Shown here: one piece after another, positions 17,617-26,043 of the stretch
How the letters are laid out: the number at the start of each line of letters is the position of its first letter
Numbering within the stretch: position 1 is the first letter of the stretch
Origin: Streptomyces sp. NBC_01244
GTDB taxonomy: Bacteria > Actinomycetota > Actinomycetes > Streptomycetales > Streptomycetaceae
Reading direction: 5' to 3'
Assembly: GCF_035987325.1 (NCBI RefSeq)
Contig: NZ_CP108488.1
Coordinates: 3,968,001-4,032,000, forward strand
DNA length: 64,000 nt
Notes under the pieces: model-generated
Databases searched by the model: none
Told to the model about the DNA's origin: nothing
What the model saw: the letters and a program-made list of their open reading frames with translations, nothing else
Program-made: the position numbers and the translations under genes

Positions 17617-19221
17617 CTGACTGTCCACACGCTCAATGAGCTCATGCTGGTCTGCTCGCTCGTGCTGCTCGTCGCCGTGGCGGCGGTACGCGTCTCTTCG
17701 CGCAGCGGACTCCCCAGCCTGCTCATTTACCTCGGCATAGGCGTCGCGATAGGCCAGGACGGCATCGGCAACGTCGTGTTCGACAACGCCGAGCTGACCC
17801 AGGTGATCGGCTATGCCGCCCTCGTGGTGATCCTCGCCGAGGGTGGTCTGGGCACGAAGTGGAAAGAGATCAAGCCGGCCCTGCCGGCCGCGATCGTGCT
17901 GTCGCTGGTCGGCGTCGCCGTCAGCGTGAGCGTGACCGCGGCGGGCGCGCACTACCTGGTCGGACTCGAATGGCGGCAGGCCCTGCTGATCGGCGCGGTC
18001 GTCTCCTCGACCGACGCGGCGGCCGTCTTCTCGGTCCTGCGCAAGGTCCCGCTCCCCTCCCGGGTGACGGGTGTGCTGGAGGCCGAGTCCGGCTTCAACG
18101 ACGCCCCCGTCGTCATCCTGGTCGTGGCCTTCGCGACCGTCGGGCCGGTCGACCAGTGGTACGTCCTCATAGGCAAGATCGCGCTGGAGCTGGCGATCGG
18201 CGTCGCGATCGGACTGGCCGTGGGCTTCCTGGGCTCGTACGGGCTGCGGCACGTGGCGCTGCCCGCCTCGGGCCTCTACCCGATCGCGGTGATGGCGATC
18301 GCGATCACCGCGTACGCGGCCGGCGCGATGGCGCACGGCTCCGGCTTCCTCGCGGTGTACCTGGCGGCGATGGTGCTCGGGAACGCGAAGCTCCCCCACT
18401 GGCCCGCCACCCGGGGATTCGCGGACGGGCTCGGCTGGATCGCCCAGATCGGCATGTTCGTGCTGTTGGGCCTGCTGGTCACCCCGCACGAGCTGGTCCA
18501 CGACTTCTGGCCGGCGGTGATCATCGGGCTGGTGCTGACGATGGTGGCCCGGCCGCTGGAGGTCTTCGTCTCGCTGCTGCCCTTCCGGCTGCCCTGGCAG
18601 GAGCAGGCGCTCATGTCCTGGGCGGGCCTGCGCGGGGCCGTGCCCATCATCCTGGCCACCATCCCCATGGTGTCCGGGATCGAGGGCAGCGAGCGCGTCT
18701 TCAACATCGTCTTCGTCCTGGTCGTCGTCTACACCCTGGTCCAGGGCCCGACCCTGCCCTGGCTCGCGCGCAAGCTGAAGCTGGGCAACAGCGACGAGGC
18801 CGCCTCCGACCTGGGGATCGAGTCGGCGCCGCTGGAGAAGCTGCGCGGACACCTGCTGTCCTTCGCGATCCCGCCCGCCTCGCGGATGCACGGCGTCGAG
18901 GTGAGCGAGCTGCGGCTGCCGCCGGGGGCTTCCGTCACGCTGGTCGTACGGGACGCGCGGAGCTTCGTACCGGCACCGTCGACCGTGCTGCGGCGCGGGG
19001 ACGAGCTGCTGGTGGTGGCCACGGACCCGGTACGGGACGCCGCGGAGGCGCGGCTGCGGGCGGTGGCCCGGGGCGGCAAGCTGGCGGGCTGGCTGGGGAC
19101 CGGCGGGGACGGCGGCGGCGCGGCCTCGGGCGGGAAGGCCAAGGGCTCCGGCAAGAGCTCGGCCAAGGGGGCCTCGAAAGGTCCCGCCAAGGGTCCCGCA
19201 AAGGGTTCCGCCAAGGGTTAG
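17617..19221 (+). CDS. Potassium/proton antiporter (CPA1/NhaP type with TrkA-C domain)
   Basis: About 12 hydrophobic segments run from VCSLVLLVAVAAVRV to FNIVFVLVVVYTLVQGP. Ion-path motifs include VVSSTDAAAVFSVLRKV and AESGFNDAPVVILVV (the ND pair) and SWAGLRGAVPIIL. After residue ~410 comes a cytoplasmic TrkA-C-like domain (LLSFAIPPASRMHGVEVSELRLP to VLRRGDELLVVATDPVRDAAE). The most plausible start is a CTG at 17617, eight bases after AGGAAAGG; the frame extends to a TTG at 17521. The C-terminus is a cationic run of Lys-Gly, Ala-Lys-Gly and Pro-Ala-Lys-Gly repeats. It probably exchanges K+ for H+ and contributes to turgor and pH control. Confidence 0.85.
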   Translation: MTVHTLNELMLVCSLVLLVAVAAVRVSSRSGLPSLLIYLGIGVAIGQDGIGNVVFDNAELTQVIGYAALVVILAEGGLGTKWKEIKPALPAAIVLSLVGVAVSVSVTAAGAHYLVGLEWRQALLIGAVVSSTDAAAVFSVLRKVPLPSRVTGVLEAESGFNDAPVVILVVAFATVGPVDQWYVLIGKIALELAIGVAIGLAVGFLGSYGLRHVALPASGLYPIAVMAIAITAYAAGAMAHGSGFLAVYLAAMVLGNAKLPHWPATRGFADGLGWIAQIGMFVLLGLLVTPHELVHDFWPAVIIGLVLTMVARPLEVFVSLLPFRLPWQEQALMSWAGLRGAVPIILATIPMVSGIEGSERVFNIVFVLVVVYTLVQGPTLPWLARKLKLGNSDEAASDLGIESAPLEKLRGHLLSFAIPPASRMHGVEVSELRLPPGASVTLVVRDARSFVPAPSTVLRRGDELLVVATDPVRDAAEARLRAVARGGKLAGWLGTGGDGGGAASGGKAKGSGKSSAKGASKGPAKGPAKGSAKG

Positions 19222-19586
19222 AGCGGCGCTCTAATTCTTCGAATTCGACGGTTTCCGTCCGGATTCAGCCCTGTTTACGTAGGACCTGAATGCGAAGCTC
19301 CAGTTAATCGCAGGTGAAGACACGCCCTGTAGCCCGAATCACAGGGCGTACCGGCCGATCTGCCTGTACGATTAAGGAACAACACATCGAACCAACTCTG
19401 TCTGACGCAGAGCTGGCGCGACCGCAAAGCGGCCGTGGCACCCTCCCGCAGTGGGCGCCCAGGTATCACTCGGTTTGGCGCAAGAGGACAGCTCTCGGGG
19501 CTCCCACATGTACGGGTGCGATCGCTCACAAGGCGCCGCATCGTCCGCAGACGGGGAGTTCTACCAGGCAGCGGAAAGGCCAGGCC
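19222..19586 (+). other. 365-base non-coding leader upstream of the MFS transporter
   Basis: No supported gene. The region contains a perfect hairpin (CGCCCTGT at 19322, loop of 10, ACAGGGCG ending at 19347), which may terminate the antiporter transcript, and a second small stem (CTCTG/CAGAG) near 19,400. It is less GC-rich than the flanking genes. The long distance to the transporter start suggests a structured 5' leader or distant promoter, but no known riboswitch class is recognised. Confidence 0.4.
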
Positions 19587-20927
19587 GTGACATCCGCGGT
19601 CACGACCGACAAGTCCGCCACGTCCACCCGACCCGGCTACGGGCAGCTCCTGCGCACGCCCGGCGCCCTCGGCTTCGTTCTCCCGGGATTCGCCGCGCGA
19701 CTCCCCTTCGGCATGCTGACGATCAGCATCCTGCTACTGGTCCAGCACACCACCGGTTCCTACGGAAGCGCCGGCATCGTCGCCGCCTTCACCGGTATCT
19801 CCATGGCCGTGTTCGCTCCCGTCATGGGCAAGCTCATCGACCGCCACGGCCAGAGCGCCGTCCTGGTCCCGGTGGCCCTCGTCCACGCCACCGCCGTCAG
19901 CTCCCTGGTGGCGTTCGCGCTGCTGGGTGCGCCCGTCTGGGCGCTCGCACTGGCGGCCGTCCCCGCCGGTGCATCCGTCCCGCAGGTCGGACCCATGGTC
20001 CGGTCCCGCTGGGCGGCCAAGCTCGAGGGCTCCCCGCTGCTGCCCACGGCCGCCGCGTTCGAGTCCGTCACCGACGAGTTCACCTTCGTCGTCGGCCCGG
20101 TGCTCGCCACCGCGCTGTGCACCGGCATCAACCCGGCGGCCGGTCTGATCACCGAGGCCGCGCTGACCCTGATCGGCGGCCTGCTCTTCGCCGCCCAGCG
20201 CGCCACGCAGCCCAAGCCCGTCGCCCGTCCGGCACACGGTGAGAAGCACGCTCCGGCCCTGTCGTTCCACGGGCTGCGCGTCCTGATCGTCGCCTTCATC
20301 GGCATCGGCGCCGTCTTCGGCGGCATGCAGGTCTCGCTCGCCGCCTTCTCCGAGGAGATCGGCAACCCGGGCGCCAACGGTCTGCTCTACGGCGTCTTCG
20401 CCGCGGGCAACATGATCGCCGGCATCGCCTGCGGCGCGATCGCCTGGAAGATCGGCCCGCGCCGCCGCCTGATCCTCGGCTACATCGGCCTCACCGCGGC
20501 CGCCTCGGTCCTGTGGGCCGCGAACTCGATGATCCTGCTCGGCGCGCTCGGCCTGGTCGTCGGTCTGTGCATCGCCCCCGCGCTGATCACCGGCTACACC
20601 ATGATCGAGCAGCTGATCCCGGCCGCCTCGCGGACCGAGGCCTTCACCTGGCTCACCGGTGGCGTCGCCTTCGGGCAGGCCGGCGCCGTGACCCTGGCCG
20701 GCCGTCTGACGGACGCGCACGGGTCCTCGTACGGGTTCCTCGTGCCGATGGTGGCCACCGTGCTCGCCCTGGCCATCCTGCTGGCACTGCGTGCGAAGCT
20801 GGCCCCGAAGGCCCCGAGCCGGATCGTCAGCTCGTCCAAGCCGGCCGCCTCGGCCACCTCCGCGGCACCCGCCGCGGGGGTGAACGAGCGTGGCCTGGGT
20901 CACCGCGTGCCGGTGACGGTGGACTGA
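19587..20927 (+). CDS. MFS transporter
   Basis: A 446-residue protein with about 12 hydrophobic segments, beginning at the GTG at 19587, which has GGAAAGG upstream. The first half includes GFAARLPFGMLTISILLLVQ and FAPVMGKLIDRHGQ, the latter equivalent to the MFS loop 2-3 motif (G-x-L-x-D-R-x-G). A central hydrophilic loop (RATQPKPVARPAHGEKHAPAL) separates the halves. The Ser/Ala-rich C-terminal tail is cytoplasmic. The substrate is not predictable. It ends 67 bases before the FmdB gene and its CIRCE-like operator. Confidence 0.85.
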   Translation: MTSAVTTDKSATSTRPGYGQLLRTPGALGFVLPGFAARLPFGMLTISILLLVQHTTGSYGSAGIVAAFTGISMAVFAPVMGKLIDRHGQSAVLVPVALVHATAVSSLVAFALLGAPVWALALAAVPAGASVPQVGPMVRSRWAAKLEGSPLLPTAAAFESVTDEFTFVVGPVLATALCTGINPAAGLITEAALTLIGGLLFAAQRATQPKPVARPAHGEKHAPALSFHGLRVLIVAFIGIGAVFGGMQVSLAAFSEEIGNPGANGLLYGVFAAGNMIAGIACGAIAWKIGPRRRLILGYIGLTAAASVLWAANSMILLGALGLVVGLCIAPALITGYTMIEQLIPAASRTEAFTWLTGGVAFGQAGAVTLAGRLTDAHGSSYGFLVPMVATVLALAILLALRAKLAPKAPSRIVSSSKPAASATSAAPAAGVNERGLGHRVPVTVD

Positions 20928-20957
20928 TCCGCCGGAATACGTCACCATGGAGCGTCG

Positions 20958-20984
20958 TTAGCACTCATTGAGTGAGAGTGCCAG
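20958..20984. promoter_or_regulatory. CIRCE-like operator (HrcA site)
   Basis: TTAGCACTC, nine bases, then GAGTGCCAG. The canonical CIRCE element is TTAGCACTC-N9-GAGTGCTAA, so the left arm is perfect and the right arm matches seven of nine, with the spacer length exactly nine. It overlaps the ribosome binding site of the FmdB-family gene, a position typical for CIRCE in 5' leaders of groES and dnaK operons. Confidence 0.8.
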
Positions 20985-20994
20985 GAGGAAATTC

Positions 20995-21306
20995 GTGCCG
21001 ACCTACCAGTACCAGTGCACCGAGTGCGGTGAGGGCCTTGAGGCCGTGCAGAAGTTCACCGATGACGCGCTGACCGTGTGCCCGAGCTGTGACGGACGCC
21101 TGAAGAAGGTGTTCTCCGCGGTCGGCATCGTCTTCAAGGGATCCGGTTTCTACCGGAACGACAGCCGCGGCGCTTCGTCGAGCAGCACCCCTGCCTCGAA
21201 GCCCGCGTCGACGCCGGCCGCCACCCCGGCCGCGTCCTCGTCCTCGACGGCTTCGTCGTCCTCGACCTCGACCTCCTCGTCGTCGTCGAGCTCGTCGGCC
21301 GCCTGA
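20995..21306 (+). CDS. FmdB-family zinc-ribbon protein with poly-Ser tail
   Basis: The GTG at 20995 is preceded by AGGAGG with six-base spacing, so this start is chosen over an in-frame upstream one at 20968. The product has 103 residues. The N-terminal PTYQYQCTECGEG and VCPSCDGRLKKVFSAVGIVFKGSGFYRND are the FmdB zinc-ribbon (Cys-x2-Cys, twice) and the conserved FKGSGFY motif. Residues from about 60 onward are almost entirely Ser, Thr, Ala and Pro, ending in a run of serines. FmdB proteins were named as putative regulators, but their role is not established. The CIRCE-like element suggests heat-shock control. Confidence 0.9.
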   Translation: MPTYQYQCTECGEGLEAVQKFTDDALTVCPSCDGRLKKVFSAVGIVFKGSGFYRNDSRGASSSSTPASKPASTPAATPAASSSSTASSSSTSTSSSSSSSSAA

Positions 21307-21405
21307 CGCGCTCCAAGGCTTCACCGGCCGCAACAGCTTCATCCGAGGCCCTGCCGTCCCCACGGGACAGCGGGGCCTTCGGCATGCCCCGTTAGGGTGG
21401 ACCGC

Positions 21406-22239
21406 ATGGCGAATGCAGAGATCGGTGTCATCGGTGGATCGGGCTTCTACTCCTTCCTGGAGGACGTCTCCGAGATCCAGGTGGAGACGCCGTACGGGCC
21501 CCCCAGCGACTCCCTCTACCTCGGTGAGCTCGCCGGCCGGACCGTGGCCTTCCTGCCCCGGCACGGCCGCAGCCACACCGTCCCCCCGCACAAGATCAAC
21601 TACCGGGCCAACCTGTGGGCGCTGCGTTCCGTGGGCGTCCGCCAGGTGCTCGGTCCCTGCGCGGTCGGCGGCCTGCGCTCCGACTACGGCCCGGGCACCC
21701 TGCTCGTCCCCGACCAGCTGGTCGACCGTACGAAGTCCCGCGCCCAGACCTTCTTCGACGGGGAGCCGCTCCCGGACGGCTCGGTCCCCAACGTCGTGCA
21801 CACCACCTTCGCCGACCCGTACTGCCCGGTGGGCCGCTCGGTGGCACTGGCGGCGGCCCGCGGGCGGGAGTGGGAGCCGGTGGACGGCGGCACCATGGTC
21901 GTCATCGAGGGCCCGCGTTTCTCCACGCGCGCCGAGTCCCGCTGGCACGCCGCGGCCGGCTGGTCGGTGGTCGGCATGACGGGCCACCCGGAGGCGGTCC
22001 TCGCGCGCGAGCTGGGGCTCTGCTACACCTCGATGGCGCTGGTCACGGACCTGGACGCGGGTGCGGAGACGGGCGAAGGGGTCTCCCACACGGAGGTCCT
22101 CAAGGTCTTCGGCGAGAACGTCGGCCGGCTGCGCGAGGTCCTCTTCGACGCGGTGGCCGCCCTGCCCCCGACGGAATCCCGCGCCTGCCTGTGCACCCAC
22201 GCCCACGACGGCTGGGACCTGGGCATCGAGCTGCCGTAG
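21406..22239 (+). CDS. mtnP: S-methyl-5'-thioadenosine phosphorylase
   Basis: A 277-residue member of the nucleoside phosphorylase family 2. The phosphate-binding IGVIGGSGFYSF opens the protein, FLPRHGRSHTVPPHKINYRANLWAL is diagnostic for MTAP/PNP, and IEGPRFSTRAESRWH and GMTGHPEAVLARELGLCYTSMALVTDLD form the purine and substrate pocket. Ser-Thr and His in these motifs match the methylthioadenosine-specific group better than plain PNP. It releases adenine and methylthioribose-1-phosphate in methionine salvage. The start at 21406 is ATG; a GTG nine bases upstream is possible. The preceding 60 bases hold a GC-rich hairpin. Confidence 0.88.
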   Translation: MANAEIGVIGGSGFYSFLEDVSEIQVETPYGPPSDSLYLGELAGRTVAFLPRHGRSHTVPPHKINYRANLWALRSVGVRQVLGPCAVGGLRSDYGPGTLLVPDQLVDRTKSRAQTFFDGEPLPDGSVPNVVHTTFADPYCPVGRSVALAAARGREWEPVDGGTMVVIEGPRFSTRAESRWHAAAGWSVVGMTGHPEAVLARELGLCYTSMALVTDLDAGAETGEGVSHTEVLKVFGENVGRLREVLFDAVAALPPTESRACLCTHAHDGWDLGIELP

Positions 22240-22259
22240 CCGCCCCGGACACTGGTGGG

Positions 22260-22979
22260 ATGAACTACACCGCCGACCCCCGGATCATCGTCGCCCTCGA
22301 CTTCGACGACCGCGAGGCCGCCGAGGCCCTCGTGGCACGCCTCGGGGGCGCTTGCGGCTTCTACAAGGTCGGGCTGGAGCTGCTGACCGCCGCCGGGCCC
22401 GACCTCGTACGCGGGCTCGTCGATCAGGGCCACGAGGTCTTCCTCGACCTGAAGCTCTTCGAGATCCCGAACTCCGTGGCCGGCGCCGTGCGCGCCGCGG
22501 GCGCGCTGGGCGCGTCCGTGGTGACCGTGCACTCCATGGGCGGTACGGGCATCATGGCGGCCGCAGTGGACGCCGCCCGGGAGTTCCCGCGGCTTCGGGT
22601 GCTCGCCCTGACGGTGGTCACGAGCATGACCGGGAGCGACCTCGCCGACATCGGCATCGGCGCGAGCACCGACGAGCAGGTGCTGCGGCTGGCCCGGCTG
22701 GCGGCGGAGGCCGGCTGCGACGGGGTCGTCGGATCGCCCCGGGAGGCCGGGCCGCTGCGGACGCTGCTGGGTCCGGACCGGCTGATCGCCACTCCGGGGG
22801 TGACGCTGCCGGGTGGGGAGGCGGGCGCGGAGGCGGGCAGGGAGGCGGGCGGGCACGCCCGCTCCGATACGCCGTGGGCCGCCTTCGCGGCCTGGGCCTC
22901 GCACGTCGTGGTGGGGCGGTCGGTGACGCGGGCCGCGGATCCGGTGGCGGCGCTGCGGAGGATCTCGGTGGGGCGGTAA
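22260..22979 (+). CDS. Orotidine 5'-phosphate decarboxylase-like protein (group I fold)
   Basis: A 239-residue TIM-barrel protein of the OMPDC superfamily: IIVALDFDD (Asp), GFYKVGLELL (Lys), VFLDLKLFEIPNSV, VTVHSMGG, TPGVTLPG and the phosphate-gripping VVVGRSVT. Bacterial pyrF enzymes carry Asp-x-Lys-x-x-Asp in the third motif; here the last residue is Glu (DLKLFE). An insertion of GEAGAEAGREAGGHARS follows the TPGV loop. It lies 20 bases behind mtnP, not in a pyrimidine operon. It may be a working OMP decarboxylase or a paralogue with altered chemistry. Confidence 0.75.
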   Translation: MNYTADPRIIVALDFDDREAAEALVARLGGACGFYKVGLELLTAAGPDLVRGLVDQGHEVFLDLKLFEIPNSVAGAVRAAGALGASVVTVHSMGGTGIMAAAVDAAREFPRLRVLALTVVTSMTGSDLADIGIGASTDEQVLRLARLAAEAGCDGVVGSPREAGPLRTLLGPDRLIATPGVTLPGGEAGAEAGREAGGHARSDTPWAAFAAWASHVVVGRSVTRAADPVAALRRISVGR

Positions 22980-23137
22980 CTCCCGCGAGTGACGGGGATA
23001 TCCACAAGCTGGGGATCCTCCACAGGGTCGAGCGGGATCCGGCGGGAGGGCGGATCGTGAGGGACGTCCGGGCGCTGGGTCCGGGCACCGGACTCCGCTC
23101 CCGGGGTCCGGGCTCACTCCGTCAGGTGGTGGCCGTC

Positions 23138-23716
23138 ATGACCGCGAACTCCCGTGTCCCTTCCCTCTCCTCACCCCACACCCACGCCCACACCCACGCC
23201 CCGGTGCGCCCCTCCCCCGTCTCCCGGCATCCCTCTTCCGCTACGTGTCCCCCCGCGCGCTCCGTTCCCCTCTTCGCCCCGCTCCGCGTGGGGCGGGCCG
23301 GGGACCGGCTGCGCAGGGCGGTGCGGCGCCGGCGGCGCGGGGCCGCGGCCGCGCTGGCCGTCGTGGCGGCCGTACTGGCGGTGGGCGGCACCGAGGCGCG
23401 GGCCTCGCGGGGCTCCGCACCGCCCGCGGCGCAGCCTCCTGCGGCGGCGGTGCGGCTGGTGTCGGCGCCGGTGCGCATCGCGGACGCGGCGGCGGTGCGG
23501 CTACTGCGGCCCGGGGACCGGGTGGACGTGGTCGCCGCGGAGCGCGGCGGGCCGCCCCGGGTGGTGGCGGCGGGGGCACGCGTCGCCGAAGTACCCGCTC
23601 CGGAGGAGGGTGTTGGGGACGGCGGGGCCCTGGTGGTGCTGTCCGTGCCCCGGGACACCGCGCGGGCTCTCGTGGGGGCGGGGACCGTGTCCCGACTGGC
23701 GGTGACGTTGTGTTGA
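23138..23716 (+). CDS. SAF-domain (CpaB/RcpC-like) exported protein
   Basis: A 192-residue protein. A long His/Pro/Ser-rich N-terminus leads to a very basic stretch (RLRRAVRRRRRG) and one hydrophobic helix (AAAALAVVAAVLAVGGTEA), giving a membrane anchor or signal. The extracellular part VRLVSAPVRIADAAAVRLLRPGDRVDVVAAE is the SAF/RcpC pattern found in CpaB of Flp/Tad pilus systems. No other pilus gene is nearby. Preceded by AGGTGG at a suitable distance. The start is ATG 23138. Confidence 0.65.
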   Translation: MTANSRVPSLSSPHTHAHTHAPVRPSPVSRHPSSATCPPARSVPLFAPLRVGRAGDRLRRAVRRRRRGAAAALAVVAAVLAVGGTEARASRGSAPPAAQPPAAAVRLVSAPVRIADAAAVRLLRPGDRVDVVAAERGGPPRVVAAGARVAEVPAPEEGVGDGGALVVLSVPRDTARALVGAGTVSRLAVTLC

Positions 23717-23839
23717 ATCGTACGAACGTGCGGTCAAGTCACCGTGGGGTGAGGGTCGATTGGACACCCCGGGGTCAAACTGCCGTAGCTTTCGGAACCG
23801 TTGGCTCCATGTTCGGCAGATACGAAGAAAGGCTCAGTG

Positions 23840-24340
23840 GTGAGCGAGAAGAAGAAGGAGAGCATCCTGGCAGGCTTCAAGGCCTTCCTGATGCGCGGCA
23901 ACGTGGTCGACCTGGCGGTAGCCGTGGTCATCGGTGCCGCGTTCACGAACATCGTGAACTCCGTCGTGAAGGGCCTCATCAGCCCCGTGATCGGCCTCAT
24001 CGGCACACAGAGTCTGGACGCCTACAAGAGCTGCATCAAGGACCCCTGCGGGGTCGGCCCGGACGGCAAGCCCACGGGCGTGGAGCTCCTCTGGGGCTCG
24101 GTGCTGAACGCGGCGCTCACCTTCCTGATCACCGCCGCGGTCGTCTACTTCCTGATGGTCCTGCCGATGGCGAAGTACCTCGCCAAGGTGGAGCAGCGCC
24201 GCAGGGCGAAGGAGGGCGTCCAGGAGACCATGGAGATCACCGAGCTGGTGGTCCTCAAGGAGATCCGCGACGAGCTGATCGCCCAGCGCGACGCGGGTGG
24301 CGGGAACGTCCACTCCGGCGCTCCGAGCCCGCGGCTCTAG
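23840..24340 (+). CDS. mscL: Large-conductance mechanosensitive channel
   Basis: A 166-residue MscL. ILAGFKAFLMRGNVVDLAVAVVIGAAFTNIVNSVV is the conserved N-terminal amphipathic helix and first membrane segment; LNAALTFLITAAVVYFLMVLPM is the second. The periplasmic loop contains two cysteines (CIKDPCGVG). The C-terminal charged helix (KVEQRRRAKEGVQETMEITELVVLKEIRDEL) is longer than in E. coli (136 aa). Two adjacent GTG codons (23837, 23840) follow GAAAGG; the second gives better spacing. It releases solutes upon hypo-osmotic shock. Confidence 0.95.
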   Translation: MSEKKKESILAGFKAFLMRGNVVDLAVAVVIGAAFTNIVNSVVKGLISPVIGLIGTQSLDAYKSCIKDPCGVGPDGKPTGVELLWGSVLNAALTFLITAAVVYFLMVLPMAKYLAKVEQRRRAKEGVQETMEITELVVLKEIRDELIAQRDAGGGNVHSGAPSPRL

Positions 24341-24353
24341 GCGGGCCCTGCGG

Positions 24354-24572
24354 TCAGACGTGGTGCGGGGGCTTCTCGTCGAGGAACCGGGCCAGGTCGG
24401 CCGCGCTCCCGCCGGCGGGCGGCCGCTCGCCCCAGCCCCGGTCGGTGTCGTCCGAGGACTGCTGGTCCAGCGGGTCGCCGAAGTCCAGCCGCGGCTTCGG
24501 CCGGGACTCGGCCGCGGGCTCCTGCCGTGCGGACTTCGGGGCGTGCGGGTCGGTGGCGGGGGCGTCGCTCAT
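24354..24572 (-). CDS. Small acidic hypothetical protein, 72 aa
   Basis: The ATG at 24572 (MSDAPATDPHAPKSARQ) ends at 24354, convergent with mscL and 13 bases from its stop. The product is hydrophilic with no Cys, and contains RLDFGDPLDQQSSDDTDRGWGERPPAGG and ends FLDEKPPHHV. Codon use is normal for the host. No family is recognised. The frame extends upstream to 24674 but that part has no start context and runs into narK. Confidence 0.6.
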   Translation of the reverse strand: MSDAPATDPHAPKSARQEPAAESRPKPRLDFGDPLDQQSSDDTDRGWGERPPAGGSAADLARFLDEKPPHHV

Positions 24573-24609
24573 GCCTCCAGAGTACGGCCGCCCCTGCCAC
24601 CGGCCCCGC

Positions 24610-26043
24610 TCAGCTGGGAGCCTCGGCGCCCTTGCGGGCGTAGAACCACCAGCACACCACCAGGCACGTGGCATAGAAGCCGATGAAGATCCACAGCGCG
24701 TTGGTGACGGCCATGGCCGCGAACATCGCGGGGATGAAGAAGAAGCCGTAGGCCGCGATGGCCGAGGAGAAACCGGTGACGGCGCCCGACTCCATCTCCG
24801 ACTGCTTGAGCGCCGCGGCCTGCGCCTCGGGGCCCTTGCCCTCGGCCTGCTTCATGTGGTGGTCCCGGAAGATCACCGGGATCTGCCGGAAGGTCGAGCC
24901 GTTGCCCAGGCCGGAGAAGGCGAAGGCCACCAGGAAGCCGATGTAGAAGGGCCAGAAGTCGCCCTCCTGGCCACCGGACGGAAGCGCGAAGATCACCACG
25001 ACGAGGGCCGCCGCCATGCCGATGAAGGACAGGATGGTGACCCTGGCTCCGCCGATCTTGTCCGAGAGCCAGCCGCCGCCCCAGCGCGTGAGAGCCCCGA
25101 TGAACGGGCCGATCCAGGCGTAGGTGGTGGCCTGGTAGCCCTGGCCCTCGAAGTTGTTCTTGATCAGCAGCGGCAGGGCGGCCGCGAAGCCGATGAAGGA
25201 GCCGAAGGTGCCGACGTAGAGCCAGGTCATCAGCCAGTTGTGCTTGCGCTTGAAGATGATCTTCTGCTGGCTGAAGGGAGCCGCGGCCACCTTCAGGTCG
25301 TTCATCAGGAACCAGGCGGCCAGCGCCATGATGACCAGCAGCGGCACCCAGAGGAAGGCGCCGTTCTGCAGCCAGACGTCGGTGTTCTTCTTCGCGTCGT
25401 GCTGGGGTCCGCCCGCCGGGGCGCCCAGAACGGCCGCGGTGACCACCAGCGGGGCGACCAGCTGGACCACGCTCACGCCGAGGTTGCCGAGGCCGCCGTT
25501 GAGGCCGTTGGCACTGCCCTTCTCCCGCTTGGGGAAGAAGAAGCCGATGTTCGCCATCGAGGAGGCGAAGTTCGCACCGCCGATGCCGCAGACGGCCGCG
25601 ATCAGCGCCAGCTCCCAGTAGGGAGTGCCGGTGTCCTGGAGTGCGAAGCCCAGCCACAGCATCGGCGCGATCAGGATGATCGTGCTGAAGGCGGTGAACT
25701 TCCGCTCGCCGAACATCGGGCCGATGAAGGTGTAGAGGATGCGGAAGGTGCCGCCGGTGATACCGGGGATGGCGGTCAACCAGAACAGCTGCGACTTCGA
25801 GAATCCGAACCCGACGTCGTTCAGCCTGACCACGGTCACCGACCAGACCTGCCAGACCACGAAGCCGAGCATCAGGGCCGGGATCGAGACCCAGAGGTTG
25901 CGCTGGGCGACCCGGTGGCCCTTGGACTGCCAGAAGCCCTCGTCCTCGGGCCGCCAGTCGGCGATGGTGGCGCCGGGCTTGTAGCTCTCGGCGCGGTGGC
26001 TGCGGGGTGCCGACGAAGTCGGCGTGGGCATCGACATGGTCAT
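24610..26043 (-). CDS. narK: Nitrate/nitrite transporter (NarK family), copy 1
   Basis: A 477-residue MFS protein from the ATG at 26043, which overlaps the upstream stop as ATGA. NarK-family landmarks are WLTAIPGITGGTFRILYTFIGPMFGERKFT, the nitrate-signature regions GIGGANFASSMANIGFFFPKREKGSANGLNGGLGNLGVS and FSGLGNGSTFRQIPVIFRDHH. About 12 membrane segments. It should import nitrate or export nitrite. It is the last gene of a run with a small membrane protein, Rieske protein, ferredoxin and Mo oxidoreductase. A 98-base stretch is identical to the second narK at 37361. Confidence 0.92.
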   Translation of the reverse strand: MTMSMPTPTSSAPRSHRAESYKPGATIADWRPEDEGFWQSKGHRVAQRNLWVSIPALMLGFVVWQVWSVTVVRLNDVGFGFSKSQLFWLTAIPGITGGTFRILYTFIGPMFGERKFTAFSTIILIAPMLWLGFALQDTGTPYWELALIAAVCGIGGANFASSMANIGFFFPKREKGSANGLNGGLGNLGVSVVQLVAPLVVTAAVLGAPAGGPQHDAKKNTDVWLQNGAFLWVPLLVIMALAAWFLMNDLKVAAAPFSQQKIIFKRKHNWLMTWLYVGTFGSFIGFAAALPLLIKNNFEGQGYQATTYAWIGPFIGALTRWGGGWLSDKIGGARVTILSFIGMAAALVVVIFALPSGGQEGDFWPFYIGFLVAFAFSGLGNGSTFRQIPVIFRDHHMKQAEGKGPEAQAAALKQSEMESGAVTGFSSAIAAYGFFFIPAMFAAMAVTNALWIFIGFYATCLVVCWWFYARKGAEAPS

